DNA of 5,848 nucleotides from Clostridium sp. CAG:510 (lineage in GTDB: Bacteria; Bacillota; Clostridia; Lachnospirales; Lachnospiraceae): assembly GCA_000434615.1 (NCBI GenBank), contig FR880784.1:1-5848 (forward strand). Direction: 5' to 3'. Below, piece by piece: positions 1 to 5,822 of this stretch. Within the stretch, counting starts at the first letter, position 1, and every line of letters starts with the position of its first letter. Below the pieces are notes generated by a model, which saw only the letters and a program-made list of their open reading frames with translations, searched no databases and was not told where the DNA came from. The position numbers were made by a program, and so were the translations under genes.

Positions 1-42
1 AATTTACACCATTATATGGACGTAGCCAAATCTATTTCAATA

Positions 43-137
43 TTTACGCGGATTTTGGACTTTTCTTCTGTATCCACGTAAACCGTCTTAACAATTTACG
101 CGGATTTTAGCATTTTTACTTCCATACACGTAAATTG
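43..137. repeat. Two tandem hairpin repeat units (52-bp period)
   Basis: Two similar units start at 43 and 95. Each opens with TTTACGCGGATTTT and closes with ACGTAAA, and within each the two ends are inverted repeats: 43-53 pairs with 72-82 (one mismatch), and 92-105 with 124-137 (two mismatches). Both loops are 18 nt but differ in sequence, while the arms are conserved, which suggests selection on structure. A weaker third right arm (TATGGACGTAGCC, about 15-27) suggests the array continues left of the window. The flank CTTAA of the second unit overlaps the kinase stop codon. There is no U-tract, so this is not a standard terminator. It could be a REP/BIME-like element, a protein-binding array or a processing hairpin. 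Function unknown. Confidence 0.65.
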
Positions 138-142
138 CTTTC

Positions 143-949
143 TTAAAATAAATAAGTGTATTTTCGCATTTGGGCAAATATAATTTTTTCTACCCGGCTT
201 CGTACTTCTTCCGGATATATCTCTGCATTTGCCAGTAAATCCGATACATCTCTTTTGATAAACTTAAACTTCAAATTCATTTTATATAACTTTTCAGAAA
301 CATCTAATTGTTCATCAAATTCACTGCATATTGTTTTGGACTGAACTTTATCCATGAGTGAATAAAGTTCACCCGACAAAGGATAATCCATTGTGGTATC
401 CGCCATCAACCCCGCTCCATTGTCAAAAATCGGACAGTACGCATAATCCCCTTTTCCATTCATAAGAACCGCTATATTATGCGTGTGGCGATCTTCATTC
501 AGAAAAAAGGCATCTATTGTCAGCAGTTTATTCATATAGATGCCAAAATCCTGAAGTCCGGTTATCCGTTCTACCTGCTGTACTAAAAAACGCAATCGTT
601 CTTCATGCTCGGGTATCCTATTCAGAGTTTTATATAAACTTTCTCCGAAAAAATTCTGAAACAGTCTTTCCAGCGTAATAATCTGCCAGTCATCATGAAG
701 AAAATCTTTACTTTTTGCTCCTTTGTAAATCACAGAGCCATATTTTATTTCCTCAAGATCATAGCAGACAAATTCTTTCTCTGTCAGTGTTGACTTTTTT
801 AGCAGGTGCGATATCAGGTATTCCGCCAATCCCTCGTAACCTGTATAATCAGCTTTGTACCATATTCCTTCGTTTTCCCATTTTAACTGATTTCCCTTTG
901 ATGACTGTCGGTCATTTGTCCGGATGTTCTGCTCAAATAATTCTATCAT
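143..949 (-). CDS. HipA/CtkA-like serine/threonine kinase, probable toxin of a two-gene module
   Basis: A 268-residue protein with the signature of the HipA C-terminal kinase fold. Visible are NEDRHTHN (151-158), the catalytic loop with D153 as presumed catalytic base and N158 as metal ligand, and FDNGAGL (175-181), the counterpart of the DFG motif with D176 binding Mg-ATP. Near the N-terminus, DRQSSKG (13-19) sits where HipA-type kinases carry the nucleotide-binding, autophosphorylated serine loop, and K32 in WYKADY is a candidate ATP-contacting lysine. HipA is about 440 residues; this protein starts almost at the kinase core and so lacks the N-terminal subdomain, as in CtkA of Helicobacter and HipT of HipBST systems. 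Its ATG lies 4 bp after the stop of the HTH gene, with AGAGAGG inside that gene's last codons as ribosome binding site, so translation is probably coupled. Family HipA kinases phosphorylate aminoacyl-tRNA synthetases; the substrate here is unknown. Confidence 0.85.
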   Translation of the reverse strand: MIELFEQNIRTNDRQSSKGNQLKWENEGIWYKADYTGYEGLAEYLISHLLKKSTLTEKEFVCYDLEEIKYGSVIYKGAKSKDFLHDDWQIITLERLFQNFFGESLYKTLNRIPEHEERLRFLVQQVERITGLQDFGIYMNKLLTIDAFFLNEDRHTHNIAVLMNGKGDYAYCPIFDNGAGLMADTTMDYPLSGELYSLMDKVQSKTICSEFDEQLDVSEKLYKMNLKFKFIKRDVSDLLANAEIYPEEVRSRVEKIIFAQMRKYTYLF

Positions 950-953
950 GCAT

Positions 954-1502
954 CTACCTCTCTATGCGGAGCCAGAAAGCATCTTCCGCCATTCGCCCTT
1001 CTGTCTTCTCTATAATCATAATCGGGTCATAAAATGGCAGCCCCAGATCTTTCAAGATCAGTTTCATCTTGTCCCTACTTTCCGGAAAACACCTTGATGC
1101 CAGGAACTCCTGATACTGATTATAATCCGGATTTTCTACAACACCGAAAGCACGGAACATAATCTTATCTGTATAATTTCTTATTTTGATTTTTCGCTCC
1201 TGCTCATTTACATCAATCAAAGTACATACATCCTGCCCATGCATATACCAGATTCTGAGAGGCCACTCCTTTTCGGGAATTTTGACTTCTTGCTCGTAAT
1301 CCGGGTATTTCTGTAACATTTTAAGCAGCAAAACTATAGGCCCGCAGATAACGTCTGTACTTCTTTCCCATCGTTCTACTGTTGGCTTTGAGCAATTGAT
1401 AAATTCGGCAAATTCCTTCTGCGTCAGGTGCAACTCTTTCCGCACCTTTTTGATTTCATCTGCCGTTGTGTAATCCGATGTTATAAATAATCTTTTTTTC
1501 AT
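954..1502 (-). CDS. XRE/HigA-like HTH protein with extra C-terminal domain, probable antitoxin/autoregulator
   Basis: A 182-residue protein. Residues about 16-63 form a helix-turn-helix domain: LTQKEFAEFI, then CSKPTVERWE as recognition helix, then a GPIVLLLKML helix, resembling MqsA/HigA-type XRE domains. Residues about 80-182 form a second domain with runs such as YTDKIMFRAFG (110-120), FLASRCFPESRDKMK (133-147) and IIEKTEGRMAED (163-174). I do not recognise it as a named domain; it takes the place that the separate HipS subunit has in HipBST systems and may contact the kinase. That role is inference. The start is supported by GGAAGGTGAG just upstream of the ATG. It is the first gene of a two-gene operon, with promoter and two palindromes directly upstream, so autoregulation is likely. 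Confidence 0.8.
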   Translation of the reverse strand: MKKRLFITSDYTTADEIKKVRKELHLTQKEFAEFINCSKPTVERWERSTDVICGPIVLLLKMLQKYPDYEQEVKIPEKEWPLRIWYMHGQDVCTLIDVNEQERKIKIRNYTDKIMFRAFGVVENPDYNQYQEFLASRCFPESRDKMKLILKDLGLPFYDPIMIIEKTEGRMAEDAFWLRIER

Positions 1503-1542
1503 AGACTCACCTTCCGGCTATATTGTTTGCGGCTTTTTCTTT

Positions 1543-1571
1543 ATTAAATCACAGAAGCTCGTATTTGTAAA
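1543..1571 (-). promoter_or_regulatory. Sigma-70/SigA-type promoter of the HTH-kinase operon
   Basis: On the minus strand, TTTACA (1571-1566) is followed after exactly 17 bp by TTTAAT (1548-1543), preceded by TGA as an extended -10 element. Transcription would begin near 1536, giving a leader of about 34 nt that holds the strong ribosome binding site of the HTH gene. The perfect palindrome at 1574-1598 ends 2 bp upstream of the -35 box, so a bound regulator would touch RNA polymerase. Confidence 0.65.
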
Positions 1572-1573
1572 GA

Positions 1574-1598
1574 AAAAACAATCAAATTGATTGTTTTT
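1574..1598. promoter_or_regulatory. Operator 1: perfect 12-bp inverted repeat
   Basis: The arms AAAAACAATCAA and TTGATTGTTTTT are perfectly complementary around a single central base at 1586. The site abuts the -35 box of the HTH-kinase promoter. A palindrome of this size and position is typical for a dimeric HTH autorepressor, here most simply the product of the adjacent gene. Without a U-tract in the transcribed position it is unlikely to be a terminator for this operon. Confidence 0.65.
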
Positions 1599-1606
1599 GA
1601 TGTATT

Positions 1607-1629
1607 AAAACAATTAAAATGATTGTTTT
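1607..1629. promoter_or_regulatory. Operator 2: imperfect copy of the same inverted repeat
   Basis: AAAACAATTA and TGATTGTTTT form an inverted repeat centred at 1618, with one mismatched pair in the 10-bp arms. It shares the AAAACAAT...ATTGTTTT outline of operator 1, and the centres are 32 bp apart, about three helical turns, so two dimers would lie on the same face of the DNA. Further ATTGTTT half-sites appear at 1522-1528 and 1633-1639. Confidence 0.55.
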
Positions 1630-1658
1630 TACATTGTTTCAGTTTTTCTTAGTCTCTT

Positions 1659-1942
1659 TCATTTTCTTACACTCACATGGTCTGTGGTATATGCAGTTAT
1701 GGAATCTCCTACATCATATTCTGAATATACAAATTCCGGTACCTGCATTCGCTTATGATAATCATTCGCTTCCCCATTGTTGTAGTAGAAAAAATAAATG
1801 CTTTAGATGTTAAAAAAATATTTACCCAAACTGCAACGAAAACTATACTTAAAATAATGAAGCAATTCCAAAACAAAATTTTCTTTTGCTTTCCGGTTAA
1901 TATTTCTTTTGTTTCCTGGTGCTTAACCAATTTATTACTCAT
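1659..1942 (-). pseudogene. Small single-pass membrane protein, frameshifted in a T6 run
   Basis: The frame starts at the ATG at 1942 with AGAGGTG as ribosome binding site. It encodes a charged N-terminus (MSNKLVKHQETKEILTGKQ), a hydrophobic helix at about residues 24-45, and then runs out of frame to a stop at 1709. One extra T in the six-T run (1789-1794 on the plus strand) restores a 94-residue protein continuing FFYYNNGEANDYHKR and ending at 1659 with a plausible soluble tail that includes YDVGDSITAYTTDH. The out-of-frame tail of the uninterrupted ORF looks random by comparison. The topology would be a short cytoplasmic N-terminus, one helix and a roughly 45-residue outer domain. It lies 90 bp downstream of the aldo/keto reductase and could be co-transcribed. 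The shift may be a true mutation, a phase-variable tract or a sequencing error. Family not recognised. Confidence 0.6.
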
Positions 1943-2032
1943 TCCATAACACCTCTAAAGTACTTTTTCCCTCATCTTTCCCTTCGTCCAAGAAGTGTAT
2001 CTCGCTCAAAGAGCTCGGTCAATTTCGGCTTA

Positions 2033-3025
2033 TCATGCTTCCGAAATCTCATCAATCAGCTTCAATTCTTCTTCCGTAAACGGCGCGCAGGAAATTGCTT
2101 TTATGTTGTCCAGAATCTGCTGTGGCTTGGATGCACCGATTAAAACACTGGTCACTTCTTTGTGCCAAAGGAGCCAGCCGAGTGCCATATCCGCAAGCTT
2201 CTCACCACGTTCGCCGGCAAGATTGTTCAGTCTTCGGATTTGATCCAGTCTGTGTTCATTCAGCGAGCTTTCGTTTAAAAATCTGCCGTCGGTCCGGATG
2301 CGGCTGTCTTCCGGAATTCCGTTCAGGTAACGGTCCGTAAGCTGTCCCTGTTCAAGCGGACTGAATGTAATCAGCCCCTTCTGCAGCTCGGCGGTAGCTT
2401 CCTTCAAACCATTCTTTTCCACTGTCCTGTCAAAGATAGAATATCTATTCTGGTTGATGACAAACGGGCAACGCATGTCCTTCAGGATGGCTGCCGCTTT
2501 CTTCAACGTTTCTCCATCGTAGTTGGAAAGTCCCACATAGATTGCCTTACCGCTCTGTACGGCGCTTGCCAGCGCACCCATCGTTTCTTCCAGCGGCGTA
2601 TCGGGGTCCATCCTGTGATGGTAGAAAATATCCACGTATTCCAGTCCCATGCGTTTCAGGCTCTGGTCCAGACTGGCAAGAAGATATTTCCGGCTTCCCC
2701 AGTTTCCGTAAGGGCCCTCCCACATGTCATATCCGGCTTTTGTTGTGATAATCAGTTCATCCCGGTATATTCCCAAATCTTCTTTTAAGATAAGTCCGAA
2801 ATTTTTCTCGGCGCTTCCCGGAAGCGGGCCATAATTATTTGCCAGGTCAAACTGTGTAATGCCGTTATCAAAAGCAGTAAAGCAAAGCTTTTTCATGTTT
2901 TCAAAATTTGCCGTATCTCCGAAATTATGCCACAGTCCCAGTGACACTTTCGGTAAAAGAAGTCCGCTGTTTCCGCAGCGGTTGTATTCCATGATTGCAT
3001 ATCTTTCCTGAGTTGCTGTATACAT
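2033..3025 (-). CDS. gpr: Aldo/keto reductase, YghZ (L-glyceraldehyde 3-phosphate reductase) type
   Basis: A 330-residue TIM-barrel NADPH-dependent oxidoreductase, complete and close to the length of E. coli YghZ (346). The catalytic tetrad is visible: D60 and Y65 in FDLANNYGPLPG, K96 in TTKAGYDMWEGPYG, and H137 in YHHR. The stretches SRKYLLASLDQSLKRMGLEY (111-130) and VTSVLIGASKPQQ (291-303), the latter contributing to the cofactor phosphate pocket, match the YghZ group closely. YghZ-type enzymes reduce L-glyceraldehyde 3-phosphate and methylglyoxal-like aldehydes, so detoxification of reactive aldehydes is likely, but the substrate is not proven. The ATG at 3025 has a near-ideal AGGAGG eight bases upstream, which favours it over the internal ATG at codon 12. 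It lies 88 bp downstream of the hydrolase gene and may share its transcript; TTGTGC-16-TACAAC in the gap is only a weak promoter match. Confidence 0.9.
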   Translation of the reverse strand: MYTATQERYAIMEYNRCGNSGLLLPKVSLGLWHNFGDTANFENMKKLCFTAFDNGITQFDLANNYGPLPGSAEKNFGLILKEDLGIYRDELIITTKAGYDMWEGPYGNWGSRKYLLASLDQSLKRMGLEYVDIFYHHRMDPDTPLEETMGALASAVQSGKAIYVGLSNYDGETLKKAAAILKDMRCPFVINQNRYSIFDRTVEKNGLKEATAELQKGLITFSPLEQGQLTDRYLNGIPEDSRIRTDGRFLNESSLNEHRLDQIRRLNNLAGERGEKLADMALGWLLWHKEVTSVLIGASKPQQILDNIKAISCAPFTEEELKLIDEISEA

Positions 3026-3113
3026 ATCTGTTTCCTCCTGAATGTCTGTTCATTTATTTGTTTGTTGTGTTGTACTTTTCCCTGCTCTCCGCACAATCCC
3101 ATTACCCTGGTGA

Positions 3114-4073
3114 TCAATACATCTTTTTTAGTAAATTCCGGATTTCTTCGCTTATCTTTTCATATTCGTAGTCATGAACATAATGCGGACAGTCTAATTC
3201 TATGTAGCTTGCGTTGTCACAGCCTGCTATATATTCTTTCGGAATTCTTCTCCACATTTCTTCCGTAAAACCGGTACCGCCGGAACCGTTGGAAATAAAC
3301 AATAACATGGGAACCTGCGGAACGCCGTTTTCTTTCACTGTTTTCGCATTATCCTTTACCGCCTTCACTTCGTCTATCATGGTTACGGTTGCTGTCCTTT
3401 GATAAAATACCGCTCTGTAAATCTCTTTTTCCTCTTCCGACAGTGTTCCGACTTTGATGGCATCACTTTCGGCAAGACTGGGTATCCATCTTGTAATTCC
3501 CAGCGCAGCCCCATATTGTCCCAGTTTTGTTATGGGAATACTGATACGCATCTCATCGTAATACGCCGGTACCGCCATATCCAGACCGATAATGGCTTCC
3601 ACCTCTTCCGGATATTTCTGTGCCCAGTACAAAGCTTCCAATCCTGACATGGAATGCGGACAAAGTACATACGGTCCTTCTATTCCTGCCTTTTCAAGTG
3701 CCATTCTGGTTTCGCTTAACATCGTGTCGATATCTCTTTGCTCGTCCACCACATCACTGAAACCGTAGCCGAATTTTTCTACCACGGCAATTTTATACTC
3801 GTTACTCAGCAGCGAATACAAAGATTTAAAATCCAGTATGGGCGAACAGGTTCCGCCGCCGGACAGAAACACAAGCGTTTTGTCACCTTCGCCCTCTGTA
3901 TATACACTCATATTGTGACCGTTCACTTCTACAATTTTTCCCAAGGGCGTCAGCAATTTTCTTTCCCTGAAACTGCATATTTTATGGCGGATAAACGATA
4001 CGATTATAAACAGTACGATGACCGCAACAATTATAAAGATAACTTTTAGAAATTTGCTTCTTATTCTTTTCAC
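3114..4073 (-). CDS. Membrane-anchored alpha/beta hydrolase
   Basis: An alpha/beta-hydrolase fold protein of 319 residues from the GTG at 4073; the frame stays open to a TTG at 4094 (326 residues, the numbering used here). The GTG is preferred because GGAGAGTAGGG lies upstream of it, while the TTG has no ribosome binding site. A basic N-terminus precedes one hydrophobic helix (about 18-35), probably an uncleaved anchor placing the enzyme outside the membrane. The oxyanion-hole strand LSGGGT (77-82) is followed by a PHSMSG nucleophile elbow with S148, a variant of the common GHSMGG. The C-terminal CPHYVHDYE supplies H304 as catalytic histidine. The acid is uncertain: the strand before it reads FISNG, and D172 in GLDMAVP is an alternative. 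The substrate cannot be told. No strong promoter is visible; TTGTAG-15-TATAAA upstream is marginal. Confidence 0.8.
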   Translation of the reverse strand: MKRIRSKFLKVIFIIVAVIVLFIIVSFIRHKICSFRERKLLTPLGKIVEVNGHNMSVYTEGEGDKTLVFLSGGGTCSPILDFKSLYSLLSNEYKIAVVEKFGYGFSDVVDEQRDIDTMLSETRMALEKAGIEGPYVLCPHSMSGLEALYWAQKYPEEVEAIIGLDMAVPAYYDEMRISIPITKLGQYGAALGITRWIPSLAESDAIKVGTLSEEEKEIYRAVFYQRTATVTMIDEVKAVKDNAKTVKENGVPQVPMLLFISNGSGGTGFTEEMWRRIPKEYIAGCDNASYIELDCPHYVHDYEYEKISEEIRNLLKKMY

Positions 4074-4193
4074 ACTATGTACCCTACTCTCCAAATTACT
4101 ATTTGCTCATAATACCGGTTATACACTTAAATAATCTTTATATTCTTTATCTAAATCCTACAACATCCGATTTTTCCATGTATGTTTTCCGTT

Positions 4194-4601
4194 TCAAAAC
4201 TCTTCGTCTTCATCGATTTCTTCTTCCGGTTGAATCTCACAAACAAATTCAATATTTCTTTTGCCAAATATTTCTGTCAGATAAGCAATCTCTTCTTCAT
4301 TCATTGTAAAAAAATAAACATTATTTTCGCTGACAGTTATTTTCTCCTGTTCTGTTGTCGTTACCTCCAAAGTGGTAACACTCAAACTCCCCTTCACTGT
4401 TTCAAAAAGTCTTATAATTTGTACCTTTGCCAGATCCAGTGCAGTCAACTTTTCACCATATACAGATACAAGATAGCTCTTTGTCAAATAAATCCTAAAT
4501 TCATATAACCAGAGAGCATCCGGCTGATTACATTCTTCGTCAATCTGCTCTGCCAATGGATGTCTGTATTTTGCAATCGCACGCACCTGTATTAATACCA
4601 T
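4194..4601 (-). CDS. Unrecognised 135-residue protein with acidic C-terminus
   Basis: I do not recognise this protein. It looks soluble: no signal peptide or membrane segment. The middle appears rich in beta strands (FRIYLTKSYLVSVYGEKLTA, then SLSVTTLEVTTTEQEKITVS), followed by a likely helix MNEEEIAYLTEIFGK. The last twelve or so residues are almost all Glu/Asp (PEEEIDEDEEF), a tail seen in partner-binding or nucleic-acid-mimicking proteins, though this is only suggestive. The ATG at 4601 is the first start after an in-frame TGA 24 nt upstream and has no ribosome binding site. A -10-like TAAAAT (4612-4607) ends 5 bp before it. The gap to the hydrolase start is about 120 bp. The N-terminus may be truncated or the message leaderless. 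Sustained non-random composition argues for a real gene. Confidence 0.55.
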   Translation of the reverse strand: MVLIQVRAIAKYRHPLAEQIDEECNQPDALWLYEFRIYLTKSYLVSVYGEKLTALDLAKVQIIRLFETVKGSLSVTTLEVTTTEQEKITVSENNVYFFTMNEEEIAYLTEIFGKRNIEFVCEIQPEEEIDEDEEF

Positions 4602-4731
4602 ATGATATTTTACCGAAACATGTCAGTAATACAATATATCAGTAGTATAATTTTGGCTTTTTTACTTGATAGCCCAGATGCCCGCCTGAAGATAAGAAGC
4701 CCATAACATATTAACTGGAAGTTGAAAGTTC

Positions 4732-4839
4732 CTATAATTTACAAATCATAATATATTCTTCATCATTTTCATCAACGATTTCAAATCCTACCTTCCTATA
4801 CATACGGACAGCATAATTCATCTTTTGAACAGCTAATCC
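4732..4839 (-). pseudogene. C-terminal fragment of a GNAT N-acetyltransferase
   Basis: The minus frame reads LAVQKMNYAVRMYRKVGF and then EIVDENDEEYIMICKL before the stop at 4732-4734. This is the end of a GNAT fold: the V-x-x-x-N-x-x-A-x-x-x-Y-x-x-x-GF block is the acetyl-CoA-domain motif B region and the EEYIM strand is typical of Gram-positive members. The frame is closed by TGA at 4842-4840, so the first ~100 residues of a normal 140-170 residue enzyme are absent. No start codon or ribosome binding site precedes it. Its reading frame begins exactly where the RelB-like remnant ends, implying a deletion or recombination junction. Confidence 0.6.
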
Positions 4840-5089
4840 TCAACATTTCCTTTCTCTATATCGGCATATCCTTTTTCTGACTTTTGATGAATCTGTGTAA
4901 TAGACATCATATCTGCATTCACTGAATTAGCTGCTTTTGGTAATACAAAAGAAAAGGGAATTCCTCCTACTAATGATATTTGTTTTAAATACATATCTAT
5001 AGCAGTAATGATCGTATATATAAATTGCCTGTTCCTAATAACATCACTTGTTCTCCCTATCTCAGTTAATTCGTATTTGCCAAATCCAT
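4833..5089 (-). pseudogene. Degenerate RelB/DinJ-type antitoxin gene
   Basis: The open stretch from 5093 to the stop at 4833-4835 contains ITAIDMYLKQISLVGGIPFS, the second helix and GIPF turn characteristic of RelB/DinJ antitoxins, followed by a tail ending KGYADIEKGNVED, the usual position of the toxin-wrapping C-terminus. The expected start is present in another frame as MDLANTN from the ATG at 5089, matching the common MANTN beginning, but it hits TAA after seven codons. Only 59 nt separate this stop from the ITAI segment, where about 75 nt would be expected, so the ribbon-helix-helix DNA-binding part is frameshifted and shortened. No RelE/YafQ toxin follows; a GNAT fragment takes its place. 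It is almost certainly non-functional. The assignment rests on motif memory, not alignment. Confidence 0.6.
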
Positions 5090-5102
5090 AAATTCAAATT
5101 GT

Positions 5103-5672
5103 TTATTCAGAAAAATCTCCTATTTTACCAAGCAACTTTCCAATACTATGATACATTCCCGAATAAATCACTGGTTCAAGTTTTGTAAGATTCACATCAA
5201 AAGTGTCCATACATTCAAGTTGTTCATCTATTTGAATATTCCTTATTCTACAAAAGAAAGTTGTAGACTCTCCTAGTTCAACAGATTTAACTACCTCACA
5301 TTCATATATCCATCTACTTGCATCTAAAATAGGAACATCAATAACATCACCTCTGATGACGTCATAAGAAATTCCATCTTTTATCCCGTCGTTTGCATGA
5401 TGTGTACCGAAATAGTCCATAAGTCCAAGCATATCTGTACTGACAAGGTTAACACTCAAAACCCCCGTTCTAATTACATTTTGTTTAGTTCTTTTAGTCC
5501 CAAACATACTGATAACTAATAAATAATCGTTTTCCTTCTCATTTGTAACGCTAACCCATGTAATCGGAGCAAAATTATATGTTCCATCTTCATTGTTTGT
5601 ACCAACGATAAAAGCTGGTTGAACACACATTGAAAAGTGAGTTCCTACTGATTTTCGCTTCACATCCTTCAT
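5103..5672 (-). CDS. Flavin reductase-like (FMN-binding split barrel) protein
   Basis: A 189-residue protein of the flavin reductase-like family, full length for the family. Typical features are the early strand QPAFIVGTNNEDGTYNFAP (18-36) leading into ITWVSVT, the TKQNVIRTG segment (62-70) around the flavin phosphate, SVNLVSTD (73-80), and a C-terminal YSGMYHSIGKLLGKIGDF. Members bind FMN as dimers and use NAD(P)H to reduce flavin or act as oxygen-sensitive oxidoreductases; the partner here is not evident. The ATG at 5672 follows GAGGTG by seven bases and directly abuts the stop codon of the 41-codon ORF, so it is probably translated from a polycistronic message entering from beyond the right edge. 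No terminator hairpin is visible after it. Confidence 0.85.
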   Translation of the reverse strand: MKDVKRKSVGTHFSMCVQPAFIVGTNNEDGTYNFAPITWVSVTNEKENDYLLVISMFGTKRTKQNVIRTGVLSVNLVSTDMLGLMDYFGTHHANDGIKDGISYDVIRGDVIDVPILDASRWIYECEVVKSVELGESTTFFCRIRNIQIDEQLECMDTFDVNLTKLEPVIYSGMYHSIGKLLGKIGDFSE

Positions 5673-5798
5673 CTATCGCACCTCGCCAACTTCAAATCTT
5701 CTGTTGCTTTCAATCTCTCTACAAGACTGAAATTTTTGTTTCATTGTTGACTTTGCCATTCGTTCTTTAAGTCTATCAGTTGTCAATGCAGTTATCAT
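5673..5798 (-). CDS. Small basic 41-residue ORF, translationally coupled
   Basis: The ATG at 5798 overlaps the TGA of the upstream gene as ATGA and is preceded by GGAGGT at eight bases, a strong ribosome binding site. The stop TAG at 5673-5675 touches the start of the flavin reductase. The product is basic and probably helical: MITALTTDRLKERMAKSTMK, then a QKFQSCREIESNRRFEVGEVR tail. I do not recognise it. It may be a genuine small gene or the remnant of a larger one: its last codons, RRFEVGE, echo the DEFEVGG that ends the upstream frame, because both lie on a duplicated DNA segment. Confidence 0.4.
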   Translation of the reverse strand: MITALTTDRLKERMAKSTMKQKFQSCREIESNRRFEVGEVR

Positions 5799-5822
5799 AT
5801 AATCTTACCTCCAACTTCAAAT
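5680..5822. repeat. Direct repeat carrying the ribosome binding sites
   Basis: The segment ACCTC-CAACTTCAAAT occurs at 5807-5822 and, with two extra bases (GC after ACCTC), at 5680-5697. On the minus strand each copy reads ATTTGAAGTTGG followed by GAGGT and then a start codon: the 41-codon ORF after one, the flavin reductase after the other. The copies are about 125 bp apart. Confidence 0.6.

Noticed and set aside
1..137. Minus-strand peptides KIRVN occurring twice in the left repeat region, suggesting a coding repeat
   Set aside because: The 52-bp period is not a multiple of three, stop codons interrupt both frames, and the loops diverge while palindromic arms are kept, so the pattern is better explained at the DNA or RNA level.
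43..137. Possible CRISPR array
   Set aside because: Only two units are visible, the conserved parts are split into two short arms around an 18-nt variable centre, and no cas gene is nearby.
1990..2030. GCTC-TTT-GAGC hairpin downstream of the aldo/keto reductase as terminator
   Set aside because: The stem is only 4 bp and is not followed by a U-tract.
2893..3117. 74-codon minus-strand ORF overlapping the start of the aldo/keto reductase
   Set aside because: It lies in another frame of a clearly real gene, shows no ribosome binding site that competes with the AGGAGG of the reductase, and has no recognisable motif.
3738..4049. 103-codon plus-strand ORF opposite the hydrolase, and other plus-strand ORFs at 715-1032, 1995-2340 and 4182-4508
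   Set aside because: All are antisense shadows of well-supported minus-strand genes and show no family motifs or ribosome binding sites.
4639..4704. Short ORF MGFLSSGGHLGYQVKKPKLY whose GGHLGY resembles part of a GNAT protein
   Set aside because: It is only 21 codons, has no ribosome binding site, and lies downstream of the GNAT C-terminus, the wrong order for the same gene.
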